Shown here: positions 36,600-46,984 of the stretch, in pieces
Layout: the number at the start of each line of letters is the position of its first letter
Numbering within the stretch: position 1 is the stretch's first letter
Assembly (NCBI GenBank): GCA_965204565.1
Contig: CBDBEU010000002.1
Coordinates: 1-56,475 of the forward strand
Length of the DNA stretch: 56,475 bases
DNA from: CBDBEU01 sp965204565
GTDB taxonomy: Bacteria > Pseudomonadota > Alphaproteobacteria > Rhizobiales > TMED25
Reading direction: 5' to 3'
The notes under the pieces: generated by a model
What the model was told of the DNA's origin: nothing
Database searches by the model: none
What the model saw: only the letters and a program-made list of their open reading frames with translations
Position numbers and translations under genes: made by a program

Positions 36600-37660
36600 G
36601 GGTTGTGGTTCGGGATCTGGTTTCGCCGGGGCCGGGCTATGCCACGGCGCCTTTGCGCTCCCGGAACAGGAGCCGTTTCATGTTGACTGCCATGTTGGCC
36701 ATGCCGATCCTGGCCCTCGCCCGGTCGATGCCGATGGTGCGGACGAAGAGCCCCATTCGTGCCTTCATCCCGGCGAAGGGATGTTCGATCGCGGATCGGA
36801 CCTTCGACCCTGCGGCATTGGCCCTCTCGTGATGCACGGGCATCGGCTTGCCGGGCGGGCGGCGGAAATGGACCTTCGAGGTCAGCCCGGCCCGGGCGAT
36901 TTTCTTCTCGTTGTTCTGCGACCGATACGTCGTGTCCGCCCGGACAGTCGAGCCGGTGGCAGTCGAGCCGGTGTTCGCCTGATCCGGAAGCCCGCCCGCT
37001 ACGCGTCCGTCATGCCGGGCGGCGTCGGTGACGATCCATGTCCGGACGAAGCCGTGGCGCCGGTCGGCATCGATATGGGATTTGTCGCCGAACACCGGCG
37101 TGGCGATTGCGCCCATCGCCGTGCCCGTCCGGGCTCGTCTTCCTGCGCCCTCGCTTGAGCGTCCAACGCGCGTCGCGATCCTTTTGCGCCGGTTTCCGGG
37201 GATTGGCCTGCCAATCAGGCGGGATGCCCCCGCCCTTGACGATCTCCTTCCCGGCATCGGTCATGCGCTGGCGCGGAACCGCCGGATGGTCGTCTCGTCC
37301 GGCGCCCGCGCGCCGTCATCGAGGCTGAGGAAACGGCCAAAGCTGCGCCGGTCCATGATTTGGAACGCCGCCTGCGCATCCGACAGACCGTAGAGCGCCT
37401 GGATCACCGGCACCTTGAACATGAGGATCGGGTCCATCGGCGGGCGCCCGCCCTGCCTGCCACCGGAACGATCGAGCGTCGCATCCAACTCCGGCCGGCA
37501 ACTCTGGCCGGAAGAGCTCGAAGTTGATAACCCCTGCAGGCCGCTCCAGCGGATCTCCCGCCTTCGATAACGCCGCGTAGCGCTCATCCGGATCGAACAA
37601 CCCGCGCTGTGCAGCCATCGTACCCTCCGTCGCCGATATCCCCACGGAATCACACCAACA
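36600..37660 (-). mobile_element. IS5-family element remnant inside the acyl-CoA synthetase pseudogene
   Basis: The insertion separates the two halves of the adenylate-forming enzyme. Its minus strand encodes a decayed IS5-group transposase. Ends are approximate because I could not recognise terminal inverted repeats or a target duplication. The element is related to, but distinct from, the remnant at 31690-32396. Confidence 0.78.
36637..37618 (-). pseudogene. IS5-group transposase, frameshifted
   Basis: ATG 37618 gives MAAQRGLFDPDERYAALSKA and GVINFELFRPELPA. A shift near 37500 leads to GGRPPMDPILMFKVPVIQAL, YGLSDAQAAFQIMDRRSFGR and DETTIRRFR. A further shift near 37260 leads to GDKSHIDADRRHGFVRTWIV, TDAARHDGRVAGGLPDQANT with the catalytic Asp, HERANAAGSKVRSAIEHPFA with the Glu region, and GMANMAVNMKRLLF before the stop. 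Catalytic segments lie in different frames, so no active enzyme. Confidence 0.85.
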
Positions 37661-38670
37661 CGCTCAAAGCCAAGGGGGTTCAGGGCGTCCGAATGTCGAT
37701 GGCGTTACGCCTTTGAAACTCGATACCGACAATGACGGCGATCAACTAGGCCGCGCTGATTATCCGCTCACTATTGATACCAATGCACTGGCTGTCATCA
37801 CTTGGTATATGGTCATCGGAGAAGGTCCGCGTGCAGTGGCACGTTTGCACAATGAGTGCATCGCCGCCGCTTCCGCCATCACCGTGTCCCCACCGGTGTT
37901 GGTGCTGGTTCATGAAGCTGGAACCGCACCCCATCACCCGAATGTTGAGGGTATTCGATTGATCGACCTGCTTTGCCTCGGCGACATTGCCCTGATTGCG
38001 TGCGACCTCAGCGATGCTCTTCCCAGTGAATCCGGTACAGTCCGATCGGCATTATTCGACCGGGTGGCGACAGTGGCCCGGACCTGTTTGAGACCCGCTG
38101 GGTGATGCGCTGTTTGGTGACGAGAATGGCTTCCCCCCTCCTCGTCTGGGGAGCGGCAGTACCTTCGGCGATTTTGTCGGCGTCATCGCGCAGTCGCGGA
38201 TTTCTTGCTACCGCCGATGATGAAGAGTTTGTATCGGCCGGCTTTTATGTTTGCTCCGTTGCCGACGCCGATGGGTGCGGCATCTTCGCCACCAATGGCG
38301 ATATCGCCCATGTCGGTGCAGTCGCTGTATCACTTGACGACCTCGGCGACCTCTACGCAGCCTGTGAGGGAATAACCGACGCCGCCGTTGCCAGCACCGA
38401 CCCTATTATGGGTGCGCGTCTGACCGCCGCTGTAGTCGCAGGCCTTGGATAAGAACCCAGTCTTGAACGTCTTGCAGACCATTTGAAGGCTTTGTGTGCG
38501 GCCAATTTCAAAATCCCCGAACCGTGCATCAACCTTGAATTCATCCCCCGTGACGAAGGCGGCACTGTCATTCGCAGTGAAATCCATGCCTATCTTTGAA
38601 CCTCCACCTAATTTCGTCATCGTTAACCTTAGTCGACGATCATTCGAACAGTCCGGATACGGGGAAATTC

Positions 38671-40026
38671 ATGGGTCAACCTGCACGCGTATTGCTCGTC
38701 GGCAAGGACGATGGTGAGAACGCTTTGTCACATACACTGCGCCTTTGCAGCTGGGACTGTATCGAAGTTGGCCCGGACGGCGAGCCGCCAAGCGACATGA
38801 CAGGTCCCGACCGTCCTGATGTTGTCATTCTCAATCTATTGAGTGAATTCGGCCGCAGGCCTCCTCGTGATTTTGTCGGCTTTGCACGCGCTGTACGCGC
38901 ACTTCCCGGCGGTCCCACATTGCCAGTGATGATGGTCGGCGAACGCATACCCGAACACGCCGCCGGTGCGCTTCTCGCAGCCTCCGATGTTGACGTTGAT
39001 GACGTCATGCTGTGCCCCTTGAATGGCATTCAGATCTCCAGCCACCTGAAAGCGCTGACACGTCTTGCCACCATGCACGAGGAGTTGCTGTGCCGTTTCG
39101 GAGACCTCCAGCCGCTATGGCATAGATGCACCAACCTTGACCCCGGACATGTCGCCGATCGAAAATGCCGAGGTGCTGATTGTTGGAACCGGCCGATTGC
39201 ATGGCATGTTTGAGTCTGTGATCGCCAGCACCGCCACCCTAACCGGCGCACTCAGTCACGACACCGCGCTGGATTATCTCGGACGCCGCAATTTCGATCT
39301 TGTGATCGTCGATGCAGAAGACGATGGTTCGAGCGTAGAGGAATTCTGACGCCGTTGCCGCGCCGACTCACGTCTTTATAATTTGCCCATTTTTGTCGTC
39401 GCCGACCCCGGAATTGTTCCCGACACATCGACTGCATTTGCCTCCGGCGTTACCGACCTGCTTGAAACCACGATCCAGCCGGAAGAATTGCGCATGCGCA
39501 CCATGGCTCTCGGGCGCGAAGTGCGTTTCCGCAATTCGATGCGCAAGATCTATCAGCAGTTTCGCCATCACGCGACTGGCGATGCATTGTCCGGCCTGTT
39601 CACCAGGGGTTTGTTCTGCAACACCTCTCGAGCCTGATCAAAACTGCTGAAGAGCGCGGAACCACTTTCTCACTATTTTACGGAGAGATCAGAAATATCC
39701 CTGAAATCAATAGTTTATATGACTATACCGTTGGCGACAGGATCATCAGACAAGTCGGCAATCTGATCGGTATGCTGATGCGTGGCGAAGACCTGAGCGC
39801 GCGCTATCGCGGCGCCTCATTCGTCGCCTTGATGCCCGATACGCCATTGAATGCCGCCAAAGTTGCGGTCGCGCGGGTCAGCGGTGCCATCAATCACACC
39901 GACTTCACCGTTGCCGAAGTAACCTCACCGATACCGGTGGTTTGCGCCACCGCAACCAGCAAGTTTGTGCCGGGCGAAACGCCTGAGCAAATGATCGAGC
40001 GCATCGCCAGATCCGCTGGCGATTAG
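38671..40026 (+). pseudogene. PleD-like regulator: two receiver domains and a degenerate GGDEF domain, broken
   Basis: ATG 38671 follows GGGGAAA and reads ARVLLVGKDDGENALSHTLR. The usual phosphoacceptor site reads PDVVILN, with Asn instead of Asp. A shift near 39110 leads into a second receiver (IENAEVLIVGTGRLHGMFES, FDLVIVDAEDDG), which meets a TGA at 39347-39349 and resumes as YNLPIFVVADPGIVPDTS. Another shift near 39610 leads to a GGDEF domain: LYDYTVGDRIIRQVGNLIGM and ARYRGASFVALMPD, where the signature GG(D/E)EF has become RGASF. The protein therefore probably lost diguanylate cyclase activity before the gene itself broke. Directly upstream of, and convergent with, mfd. Confidence 0.75.
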
Positions 40027-40039
40027 GCTGGCATTGGGC

Positions 40040-43000
40040 TCAAGCCGCGACCTGGCCGGTGACGGCAATACGCGCAATCTGACACGCCAAAGTTTCGGCG
40101 CCGCGTAGGCGCTCTGCTATACTGTCCCAGGAACGCTGCACCACAATTTTCTGGTCTGGCCTGATCTTGGCCAGCGTCCCCATTGACTGAATCCAACCGA
40201 TGAGCTCCTCCGGTCTGGCGAACACATCGTTGCGAAACGACACCACAACGCCTTTTGATCCTGCATCCAGTCGCGAAATTCCGGCCCTGCGGCACTGGAT
40301 CTTGATCGCCACAACGCGCATGAGATGTTCGACTTCCTCGGGCATCGGTCCGAAGCGATCTGTGAGTTCAGCCGCGAATGAATCAAGATCCTGCTCTTGC
40401 TCAATCGAAGACAGACGGCGGTACAGCCCAAGCCTGAGTTGCAGGTCGAGCACATAGCGCTCAGGGATCAGCACCGCAGCTCCCACCGAAATCGATGGCG
40501 ACCAGCTTTCATCGTCACTACTTGCGCCTTCGCCCGAGCGCAGCGACGCCACCGCGTCCTCCAGCATCGATTGATAGAGTTCGAAACCAACCTCGCGAAT
40601 ATGCCCCGATTGTTCCTCGCCAAGCAGATTGCCCGCTCCCCTGATATCGAGATCATGGCTGGCGAGCGTGAACCCGGCACCTAGAGAATCGAGCGATTGC
40701 AGGACTTTAAGGCGTTTTTCCGCACCCTCGCCCAGCACCCGGTCGGCCGGAACTGTAAAAAGAGCATAGGCGCGTGTCTTAGAGCGTCCGACGCGCCCGC
40801 GAAGCTGATAGAGTTGTGACAATCCGAATCTGTCAGCGCGAAACACAATCAGCGTATTGGCACTTGGTATATCGAGACCGGATTCGACAATTGTGGTCGA
40901 TAAAAGTACGTCGAATTTACCTTCGTAAAAGGCGTTCATCACCGCGTCCAGATCACGCGCCGCCATACGGCCATGCGCACGTGCGACTTTCACTTCCGGC
41001 ACGTGTTCACTCAAAAATTCGGCCATGGGCCCAAGATCGGCAATGCGCGGGCACACGAAAAAGCTCTGACCGCCCCGGTAGAGCTCGCGTAACAGAGCTT
41101 CGCGCACGACCACCGGATCGAACGGCGTAATGAAGGTCCTAACCGCCAAACGGTCAACCGGCGGCGAAGCAATCAGCGACAGATCACGTACCCCCGACAG
41201 GGCAAGTTGCAGGGTGCGCGGAATCGGTGTTGCCGTGAGCGTCAGTACATGCACCTCGTGGCGCATTTCCTTCAACCGTTCCTTGTGGGTGACGCCAAAA
41301 TGCTGCTCCTCATCGACAATCAGCAGTCCAAGCCTTTGAAACGAAACATCCTTGGCAAGAAGCGCATGGGTGCCGATAACGATGTCGATAGTGCCGTCGG
41401 CAAGGCCCTTCTTGGTCTCGGCCAACTCCTTAGCTCCAACCAATCGTGATGCACCCGCAATTCTGACCAGAAAACTCTGAAAGCGCTCGGTAAATGTCTG
41501 CAGATGCTGACGTGCCAGAAGCGTCGTTGGCACCACAACCGCGCATTGATAGCCGGCACTGGCAGCGGCAAACGCAGAACGCAGCGCAACTTCGGTCTTG
41601 CCGAAACCGACATCACCACACACCAGACGGTCCATTGGCTGACCGCCCGCGAGGTCATCCAGCACGGCATCGATCGAATTCTGCTGATCCTCGGTTTCAT
41701 CAAATGCAAAGCGCGCGCAGAACTCGGAAAACAGTCCTTCTTCAGCCACGATCCTGAGACCGGGCCTCATGGCGCGCGCTGCTGCAACCTTGATCAACTG
41801 GTCGGCGATCTCGCGAATGCGCTCTCGCGCCTGCGCCTTGCGTGCCTTCCAGCCAGCACCGCCCAGCCGGTCAAGGGTAACGCCGGTATCCTCATGGCCG
41901 TATCGGCTGAGGATTTCGATATTCTCGACCGGAACGTAGAGCTTGTCGCTGCCCAGATAGTGGAGTTCCAGACAGTCATGTGGTGCGCCTACCGCTTGCA
42001 CTGCGGAAAGACCGGCAAAACGTCCAATGCCGTGATCCACATGAACCACCAGATCGCCCGGCGCCAGAGCTGCAACCTCGGTCAGAAAATCCTGAGCCCG
42101 GCGAGCCCGCTTGTGTGGACGCACCAGCCGCGCACCTAGAATGTCCTGTTCGCTGATCAGCGCCAGCTCATCCGTTTCAAAGCCGGTTTCGACATCAAGT
42201 GTTGCAAGGGCTGTGCAGGCGCGCTCGAATCCGCGTGCTTTAGCAAAACTCTCGGCTGTGCTGCTGGGGCCAAGATCATGGTCATCGAGCAGATCGCCTA
42301 GCCGGTCGCGCGCGCCGTCGCTTGCTGCCACGACAATGACCTGCTTGCCGGCGGCCTTCAGCGCCTGAATGTGACCGACAACCGCATCAAACACCGATGC
42401 GCCCTCAACGGCCCGCTCCGGCGCGAAATCACGGCCCGCACGCGCACCCAGATCCATGTGAGATACCGCATTCTCATTGCTTTCTCCTGCGTGTTCGAAT
42501 GCGCTGAGGTTCAAATGCGGGCGGGCCAGAACATTCCGCCATTCTTCGCGTGACAGATAGAGCTCGTCCGGCGCCAGCGGTTTGTAGGGTGGCGCACCCA
42601 GCGAAGTACCCTCAGGTACGTTGTACCGGTTTTGATAGTGATCGGTGATTTGTGCAAGCCGCTCGTCGGCCGCCGCCTCACCCAGTTGATCGATCGAGAC
42701 CAATGTGCCATCGGCAACTTCAAAGATGGTCTCCAAGCGTTCATGGAACAGTGGCATCCAATGTTCAAAACCGCGATAGCGCCGTCCGGCCGTGACCGAC
42801 TCGTATAGTGGATCGGACGCGGTGGCAGGGCCAAAGCGCGCCACATATCCCTGCCGAAATCTGGTGATGGCGTTGGCATCGAGCACCACCTCGCTAACGG
42901 GTATTATTCGGATGTCGCGGTGCTGAACCGTGGTTCTCTGCGTTTCGGGATCGAATGCGCGCACCGACTCAAGAGCCTTGCCAAACAGATCGAGCCGTAC

Positions 43001-43600
43001 CGGTGCTTCATCGCCTGCGGGGAAGACATCGATGATGCCGCCGCGTACAGCATATTCGCCGGGTTCGACCACCGTTCCCGAACGTTGATAGCCATGACCG
43101 TCGAGAAAGGCGATCAGATCGTCGACTTCGATCGTCGCACCTGCTTCCGCACGCCAGCTGCGTTGTGCGATGGTTGCGCGTGCCGGCAGGCGCTGTAGTG
43201 CAGCCGACACTGTGGTGATAATCACCGCTGGCGCTTTTTGCCCCGCCGCCGCCTCACCGCGTCCGGCCAAATGCACCATGGCGCGCAACCGCCGGCTCTC
43301 AATAGCGGAATTGGGGCCCACCCGGTCATAGGGCAGGCAATCCCAGGCGGGAAACTCGATCACCTCGACATCGGGTGCGAAGAACCCGAACCCTTGGCGC
43401 AGTACCGCAAGTCTTTGCTCGTCGCGCGCAATGTGGATCAGTGAGGCAACTGTTCCGGGCAGTTGGCCATGACGCGCGCGCGCAATATAGCCAAGCACCA
43501 GTGCGTCAAATCCTGCCGGCGTGCGCGAAAGCGTAATTGGACGCTGAGGATTTGCCAGCAAATTCAATCCTTTGTCGGACACCGAACCGGCAATTGTCAC
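40040..43600 (-). CDS. mfd: Transcription-repair coupling factor
   Basis: Removes RNA polymerase stalled at DNA damage and recruits UvrAB. The product is 1186 aa, the family's normal length and undamaged. N-terminal UvrB-like region (GFGFFAPDVEVIEFPAWDCL, then PYDRVGPN), RNA polymerase interaction domain (PGDLVVHVDHGIGRFAGL), RecG-like translocase with Walker A (VCGDVGFGKTEVALRSAFAA), DEEQHFGVTHKERLKEM, TATPIPRTLQLALSG and the TRG-type region (VGRSKTRAYALF), then the C-terminal regulatory domain. ATG at 43600 overlaps the sdhE stop (ATGA). The gene pair sdhE-mfd reads away from recG. Confidence 0.97.
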   Translation of the reverse strand: MTIAGSVSDKGLNLLANPQRPITLSRTPAGFDALVLGYIARARHGQLPGTVASLIHIARDEQRLAVLRQGFGFFAPDVEVIEFPAWDCLPYDRVGPNSAIESRRLRAMVHLAGRGEAAAGQKAPAVIITTVSAALQRLPARATIAQRSWRAEAGATIEVDDLIAFLDGHGYQRSGTVVEPGEYAVRGGIIDVFPAGDEAPVRLDLFGKALESVRAFDPETQRTTVQHRDIRIIPVSEVVLDANAITRFRQGYVARFGPATASDPLYESVTAGRRYRGFEHWMPLFHERLETIFEVADGTLVSIDQLGEAAADERLAQITDHYQNRYNVPEGTSLGAPPYKPLAPDELYLSREEWRNVLARPHLNLSAFEHAGESNENAVSHMDLGARAGRDFAPERAVEGASVFDAVVGHIQALKAAGKQVIVVAASDGARDRLGDLLDDHDLGPSSTAESFAKARGFERACTALATLDVETGFETDELALISEQDILGARLVRPHKRARRAQDFLTEVAALAPGDLVVHVDHGIGRFAGLSAVQAVGAPHDCLELHYLGSDKLYVPVENIEILSRYGHEDTGVTLDRLGGAGWKARKAQARERIREIADQLIKVAAARAMRPGLRIVAEEGLFSEFCARFAFDETEDQQNSIDAVLDDLAGGQPMDRLVCGDVGFGKTEVALRSAFAAASAGYQCAVVVPTTLLARQHLQTFTERFQSFLVRIAGASRLVGAKELAETKKGLADGTIDIVIGTHALLAKDVSFQRLGLLIVDEEQHFGVTHKERLKEMRHEVHVLTLTATPIPRTLQLALSGVRDLSLIASPPVDRLAVRTFITPFDPVVVREALLRELYRGGQSFFVCPRIADLGPMAEFLSEHVPEVKVARAHGRMAARDLDAVMNAFYEGKFDVLLSTTIVESGLDIPSANTLIVFRADRFGLSQLYQLRGRVGRSKTRAYALFTVPADRVLGEGAEKRLKVLQSLDSLGAGFTLASHDLDIRGAGNLLGEEQSGHIREVGFELYQSMLEDAVASLRSGEGASSDDESWSPSISVGAAVLIPERYVLDLQLRLGLYRRLSSIEQEQDLDSFAAELTDRFGPMPEEVEHLMRVVAIKIQCRRAGISRLDAGSKGVVVSFRNDVFARPEELIGWIQSMGTLAKIRPDQKIVVQRSWDSIAERLRGAETLACQIARIAVTGQVAA

Positions 43601-43869
43601 TTTAAGCCCGCGCCTGGAAAACTTGGAAGACTGTTTCGGAGTTTGGATAGAGTGGCCGCATCGATCGCTTCATCGGCTTCGCCACCGCCCACAACCCAGT
43701 AATAGATATCGGGATCGGCGGCATCGAGCAGCGCTTCAAAAGAAGCAAGTTCATCTTCACTCATGCTATCGGCATGCTCGTCCGCAAAGCGGCCGAGAAT
43801 CAGGTCAAGCTCGCGCGTGCCGCGATGCCATGCCCGATAACGCAAACGTTTTAGTTGAATGTCAGACAT
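43597..43869 (-). CDS. sdhE: FAD assembly factor SdhE
   Basis: A 90-aa helical protein that promotes covalent FAD attachment to the flavoprotein subunit of succinate dehydrogenase. The hallmark RGxxE motif is in AWHRGTRELDLILGRFADEH, followed by FEALLDAADPDIYYWVVGG, with the conserved D-P-D...W end pattern. I start it at ATG 43869 (MSDIQLKRLRYRAW); an ATG four codons upstream (43881) is possible. Stop and mfd start overlap by four bases. The mfd-sdhE-recG order is conserved in Hyphomicrobiales. The 121 bases to recG must hold divergent promoters. Confidence 0.92.
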   Translation of the reverse strand: MSDIQLKRLRYRAWHRGTRELDLILGRFADEHADSMSEDELASFEALLDAADPDIYYWVVGGGEADEAIDAATLSKLRNSLPSFPGAGLK

Positions 43870-43990
43870 GCAATCCTGCATTTCAATCGACAAAGGAGGT
43901 TCGTCCTTGCCCCAACGAAGAGATATAAAGCCCGTGGAACGATCTGTCAGCCGCGGATGGCTGTCAGACACACAAATGAGTATGGATTGA

Positions 43991-46102
43991 ATGTGCCCCT
44001 CTGCTCTCACACCGCTGTTTGCAGGACTTTCAAGCCTTCTTCCGCGAATCGGCCCTAAGACCGCACGCCTGATGGGCGTGCTGTTGAATATGGCACCAGT
44101 AGCAGGCGAAGCGCGCATAATCGATCTTGTTTGGCACTGGCCTTACAGACTGATCGATCGACGCGCGCACCCCACAATCGCCGAGGCCATAGAGGGCGAA
44201 ATTTCCAGTTTCGAGATCGAGATTCTGCGCCACGAACCTGCCGCCACCAGACGCCAGCCCTACAAGGTGGTCGTCGGCGACGATAGCGGTGAGCTTGTTC
44301 TGGTGTTCTTTCACGCCTTCCCCGCATTCCTCAAACGCCAACTGCCTATTGGAGAAAAACGCTTTGTTTCCGGCCGATTGGAGACTTTTTCCGGCGAGCG
44401 CCAGATTGTCCATCCCGACTATATCCTGACCACTCAGGAATTTGCCGAAATGCCGCAGGTGGAACCGATCTATCCGCTGACCGCCGGGCTCACCAACCGC
44501 ACCATTGCAGGTGCCATCAGGGCAGCTCTGCCGCACCTGCCTGATTTTCCCGAATGGCTCGACGGGGGCCTTGTTGAAAGCCTTTCCTGGCCGTCCTTTG
44601 CCGATGCGTTGAAAGCTGTACACACACCGCAGGAAGAACCGGATCTTGAGCCCAATGCGCCGGCGCGCCAGCGCCTTGCCTTCGATGAACTGACCGCCAG
44701 TCAGCTGGCCCTTGCAATACTGCGCCGCCAGCGCCGGCGCGAAAAGGGCCGTTCCCTCACCGCCCCCAGCGCCTATGCCGAGGCTGCACGCGCCGCCCTA
44801 CCGTTCGATCTGACCGCCGCCCAGAATGCCGCGATCGATGAAATCCTAACCGACATGGCAAGGCCCGAGCAGATGGTGCGCCTGGTTCAGGGCGATGTTG
44901 GCAGCGGCAAGACGCTGGTTGCGGCGATGGCCATGCTCACCGCCTGTGAAGCCGGCGCGCAGGCAGCGCTTATGGCACCGACCGAGGTTCTGGCGCGCCA
45001 GCACCTTAAGACGCTGACGCCGATTTTTACCGCCGCCGGGGTCAATATATCGCTCCTCACCGGACGCGAGAAGGGTGCCGCCCGCCGCGCCCTGCTCGAT
45101 GATTTGGCAAACGGCAGCATTGGCGCCCTGATCGGCACCCATGCACTGTTTCAGGATGATGTCGCCTTTACCGATCTGGCACTCGCCGTGATCGACGAAC
45201 AGCAGCGTTTCGGTGTGCATCAGCGCCTTGCCCTGCAGGCCAAATCGGGCACTGGAGCAGCCGATCTTCTGGTGATGACCGCAACGCCCATTCCCCGCAC
45301 CCTTGTGCTCACTCACTACGGCAATATGGATGTGACCCGCATTGCCGAACACCCGCCTGGACGCGGGCACATCGAAACCCGAGTGGTGGCAGTCGACCGC
45401 GTCAATAAGGTTGTCGACCGCCTCCAGGCTGCATTGAACAACGGTGCCCGGGCCTACTGGATTTGCCCCCAGATTGACGAGGACGGTGAGGAACGCGGCG
45501 CCGCTGCAATCGCCCGTCATCAAGCGCTTGTTGCACGCTTTGGCGACAGCGTTGCCTTGGCGCATGGCCGCCAAAGTGCGGCGGAGCGCGATCACGCCAT
45601 GTCAGCCTTCAGAAACGGCGATGCAAACGTGCTTGTCGCCACCACGGTCGTCGAGGTCGGCGTAGATGTGTCTGAGGCCACCATCATGGTGATCGAGCAG
45701 GCCGAGCGCTTTGGTCTCAGTCAGCTTCACCAATTGCGCGGCCGTATTGGCCGCGGCGGCCATGACGGTGCTTGCGTTCTCTTGTATTCAACACCGCTCG
45801 GTGCCATTGCCACGCGGCGTCTCGACATCATGCGCGAAACCGATGATGGTTTTCGCATCGCCGAGGAAGATCTGGCGCTCAGAGGCGGCGGCGAGTTATT
45901 GGGCACCCGCCAGAGCGGACTGCCGGAATTCCGCGCCGTCGATCCGGTCGCTCATGGCGGACTGATTGAGATGGCCCGCGACAATGCTGAGCTCATTTTG
46001 TCGCGCAATCCCGATCTTGACGGGAGTGAGAGTAAGGCTGCTCGTTTGCTGCTCTACGTATTCGAGCGCGACGATGCGCTTCGGCTGACCGGAGCCGGTT
46101 GA
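43991..46102 (+). CDS. recG: ATP-dependent DNA helicase RecG
   Basis: Remodels stalled replication forks and Holliday junctions. The product is 703 aa from ATG 43991. Wedge domain at the N-terminus (LLPRIGPKTARLMGVLLN, OB-fold region IIDLVWHWPYRLIDRR), helicase core with VQGDVGSGKTLVAAMAML (Walker A), VIDEQQRFGVHQRLAL (Walker B), TATPIPRTLVLTHYGNMDVT, VVEVGVDVSEATIMVIEQAE and QLHQLRGRIGRGGHDG (motif VI), GTRQSGLPEFRAVDP at the end. Complete. Its last 49 bases overlap the end of the convergent DUF502 gene. Confidence 0.96.
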   Translation: MCPSALTPLFAGLSSLLPRIGPKTARLMGVLLNMAPVAGEARIIDLVWHWPYRLIDRRAHPTIAEAIEGEISSFEIEILRHEPAATRRQPYKVVVGDDSGELVLVFFHAFPAFLKRQLPIGEKRFVSGRLETFSGERQIVHPDYILTTQEFAEMPQVEPIYPLTAGLTNRTIAGAIRAALPHLPDFPEWLDGGLVESLSWPSFADALKAVHTPQEEPDLEPNAPARQRLAFDELTASQLALAILRRQRRREKGRSLTAPSAYAEAARAALPFDLTAAQNAAIDEILTDMARPEQMVRLVQGDVGSGKTLVAAMAMLTACEAGAQAALMAPTEVLARQHLKTLTPIFTAAGVNISLLTGREKGAARRALLDDLANGSIGALIGTHALFQDDVAFTDLALAVIDEQQRFGVHQRLALQAKSGTGAADLLVMTATPIPRTLVLTHYGNMDVTRIAEHPPGRGHIETRVVAVDRVNKVVDRLQAALNNGARAYWICPQIDEDGEERGAAAIARHQALVARFGDSVALAHGRQSAAERDHAMSAFRNGDANVLVATTVVEVGVDVSEATIMVIEQAERFGLSQLHQLRGRIGRGGHDGACVLLYSTPLGAIATRRLDIMRETDDGFRIAEEDLALRGGGELLGTRQSGLPEFRAVDPVAHGGLIEMARDNAELILSRNPDLDGSESKAARLLLYVFERDDALRLTGAG

Positions 46103-46863
46103 GGCTTGCCCTTTGAGCGGCCCTTCTTTCCGGGCCTGCTGGTCAATTCATCGACCTTTTCGCCCGGAATCACCAGCCCGGCTGAAATTACCAGCTTTGC
46201 TGCCTCTTCGACCGACATATCGAGAATCTTGATGTCGGCACGTGGCACGAATAGCAAAAAGCCCGATGTCGGATTGGGCGTGGTTGGCAAAAACACACTC
46301 AACATGTCGCCGTCACCATCCGCCCGATCTGCAACCTCTCCGCGCGTTTCTGTCGAGATGAAGACCAGCGCCCACAGTCCTTTGCGCGGATACTCGATCA
46401 GTCCCACTTGGCGGAAAGACTGATTGCTCTGCGACAGCACCGTCTCGAAAATCTGCTTCAGCGCCCGGTAGACATTGCGCACCACCGGCATTTGATCGAG
46501 CAGCCGCTCTCCATAGCGAACCACCGTGCGCCCGAACAAATTGGCCGCCAGAGCACCCAACAGTGTCAAAAAGAACAGCGCCACTACAAGACCGACGCCT
46601 GGTATGGTGAATGGTAGATAGGTATCTGGATCATACTGCGCTGGCAGAAGCGGTTTGAACCAAGTATCGACGAAGCGAATGAACCACCAGGTCACATAGA
46701 CCGTGATCGAAATCGGTGCGGCAATAACCAGACCGGTCAGGAAGTACGATCTTAACCGGTCACCAAGTGGCGCATGGCGCCGGCGCGGCTTATCAACAGC
46801 ACTGCGCAATTGTTCGATCAACGGCGGCAAATCTTTGCCGTCATCGCCGGGCCGTTCGCTCAT
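46054..46863 (-). CDS. DUF502 family membrane protein
   Basis: A 269-aa inner-membrane protein with two membrane segments (YFLTGLVIAAPISITVYVTW and VGLVVALFFLTLLGALAANL) and the DUF502 core: YGERLLDQMPVVRNVYRALK, QIFETVLSQ, FRQVGLIEYPRKGLWALVFI and FLPTTPNPTSGFLLFVPRAD. The C-terminal 35 residues are a basic, disordered tail that overlaps recG on the other strand. Function is not established. It sits where it usually does, beside recG. Starts at ATG 46863. Confidence 0.88.
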   Translation of the reverse strand: MSERPGDDGKDLPPLIEQLRSAVDKPRRRHAPLGDRLRSYFLTGLVIAAPISITVYVTWWFIRFVDTWFKPLLPAQYDPDTYLPFTIPGVGLVVALFFLTLLGALAANLFGRTVVRYGERLLDQMPVVRNVYRALKQIFETVLSQSNQSFRQVGLIEYPRKGLWALVFISTETRGEVADRADGDGDMLSVFLPTTPNPTSGFLLFVPRADIKILDMSVEEAAKLVISAGLVIPGEKVDELTSRPGKKGRSKGKPQPAPVSRSASSRSNT

Positions 46864-46984
46864 GTTAATTCTCCGCAGCCTTCAGCCTTGAATGGCTATT
46901 ATGCCACTCGGCCGCGCCGGCGTCCGCAAAATCGGTGATCCAAGCTTAAATTGGCGCTGAAAAACAAGACTTCGCAGATTGGAG

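Larger units (their letters stand above)
35989..38599 (+). pseudogene. Class I adenylate-forming enzyme (acyl-CoA synthetase-like), split by an IS
   Basis: ATG 35989 gives an N-terminus with RRELTYAEVDVAVRHIAARF and ESCGLKPGDIVALQLPP. A shift near 36300 leads to VACLGLGFIVCTLPMPRRRM. The gene is interrupted by IS5 sequence from about 36600 to 37700, then resumes with NALAVITWYMVIGEGPRAVA and RLHNECIAAASA (the adenylate-binding region in weak form), shifts again near 38100, passes FVSAGFYVCSVADADG and DPIMGARLTAAVVAGLG, meets a TAA at 38450-38452, and continues in the same frame through LERLADHLKALCAANFKIPE and DEGGTVIRSEIHAYL (AMP-binding C domain) to TGA at 38597. Substrate unknown. It was coupled to the binding-protein gene. 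Confidence 0.7.
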
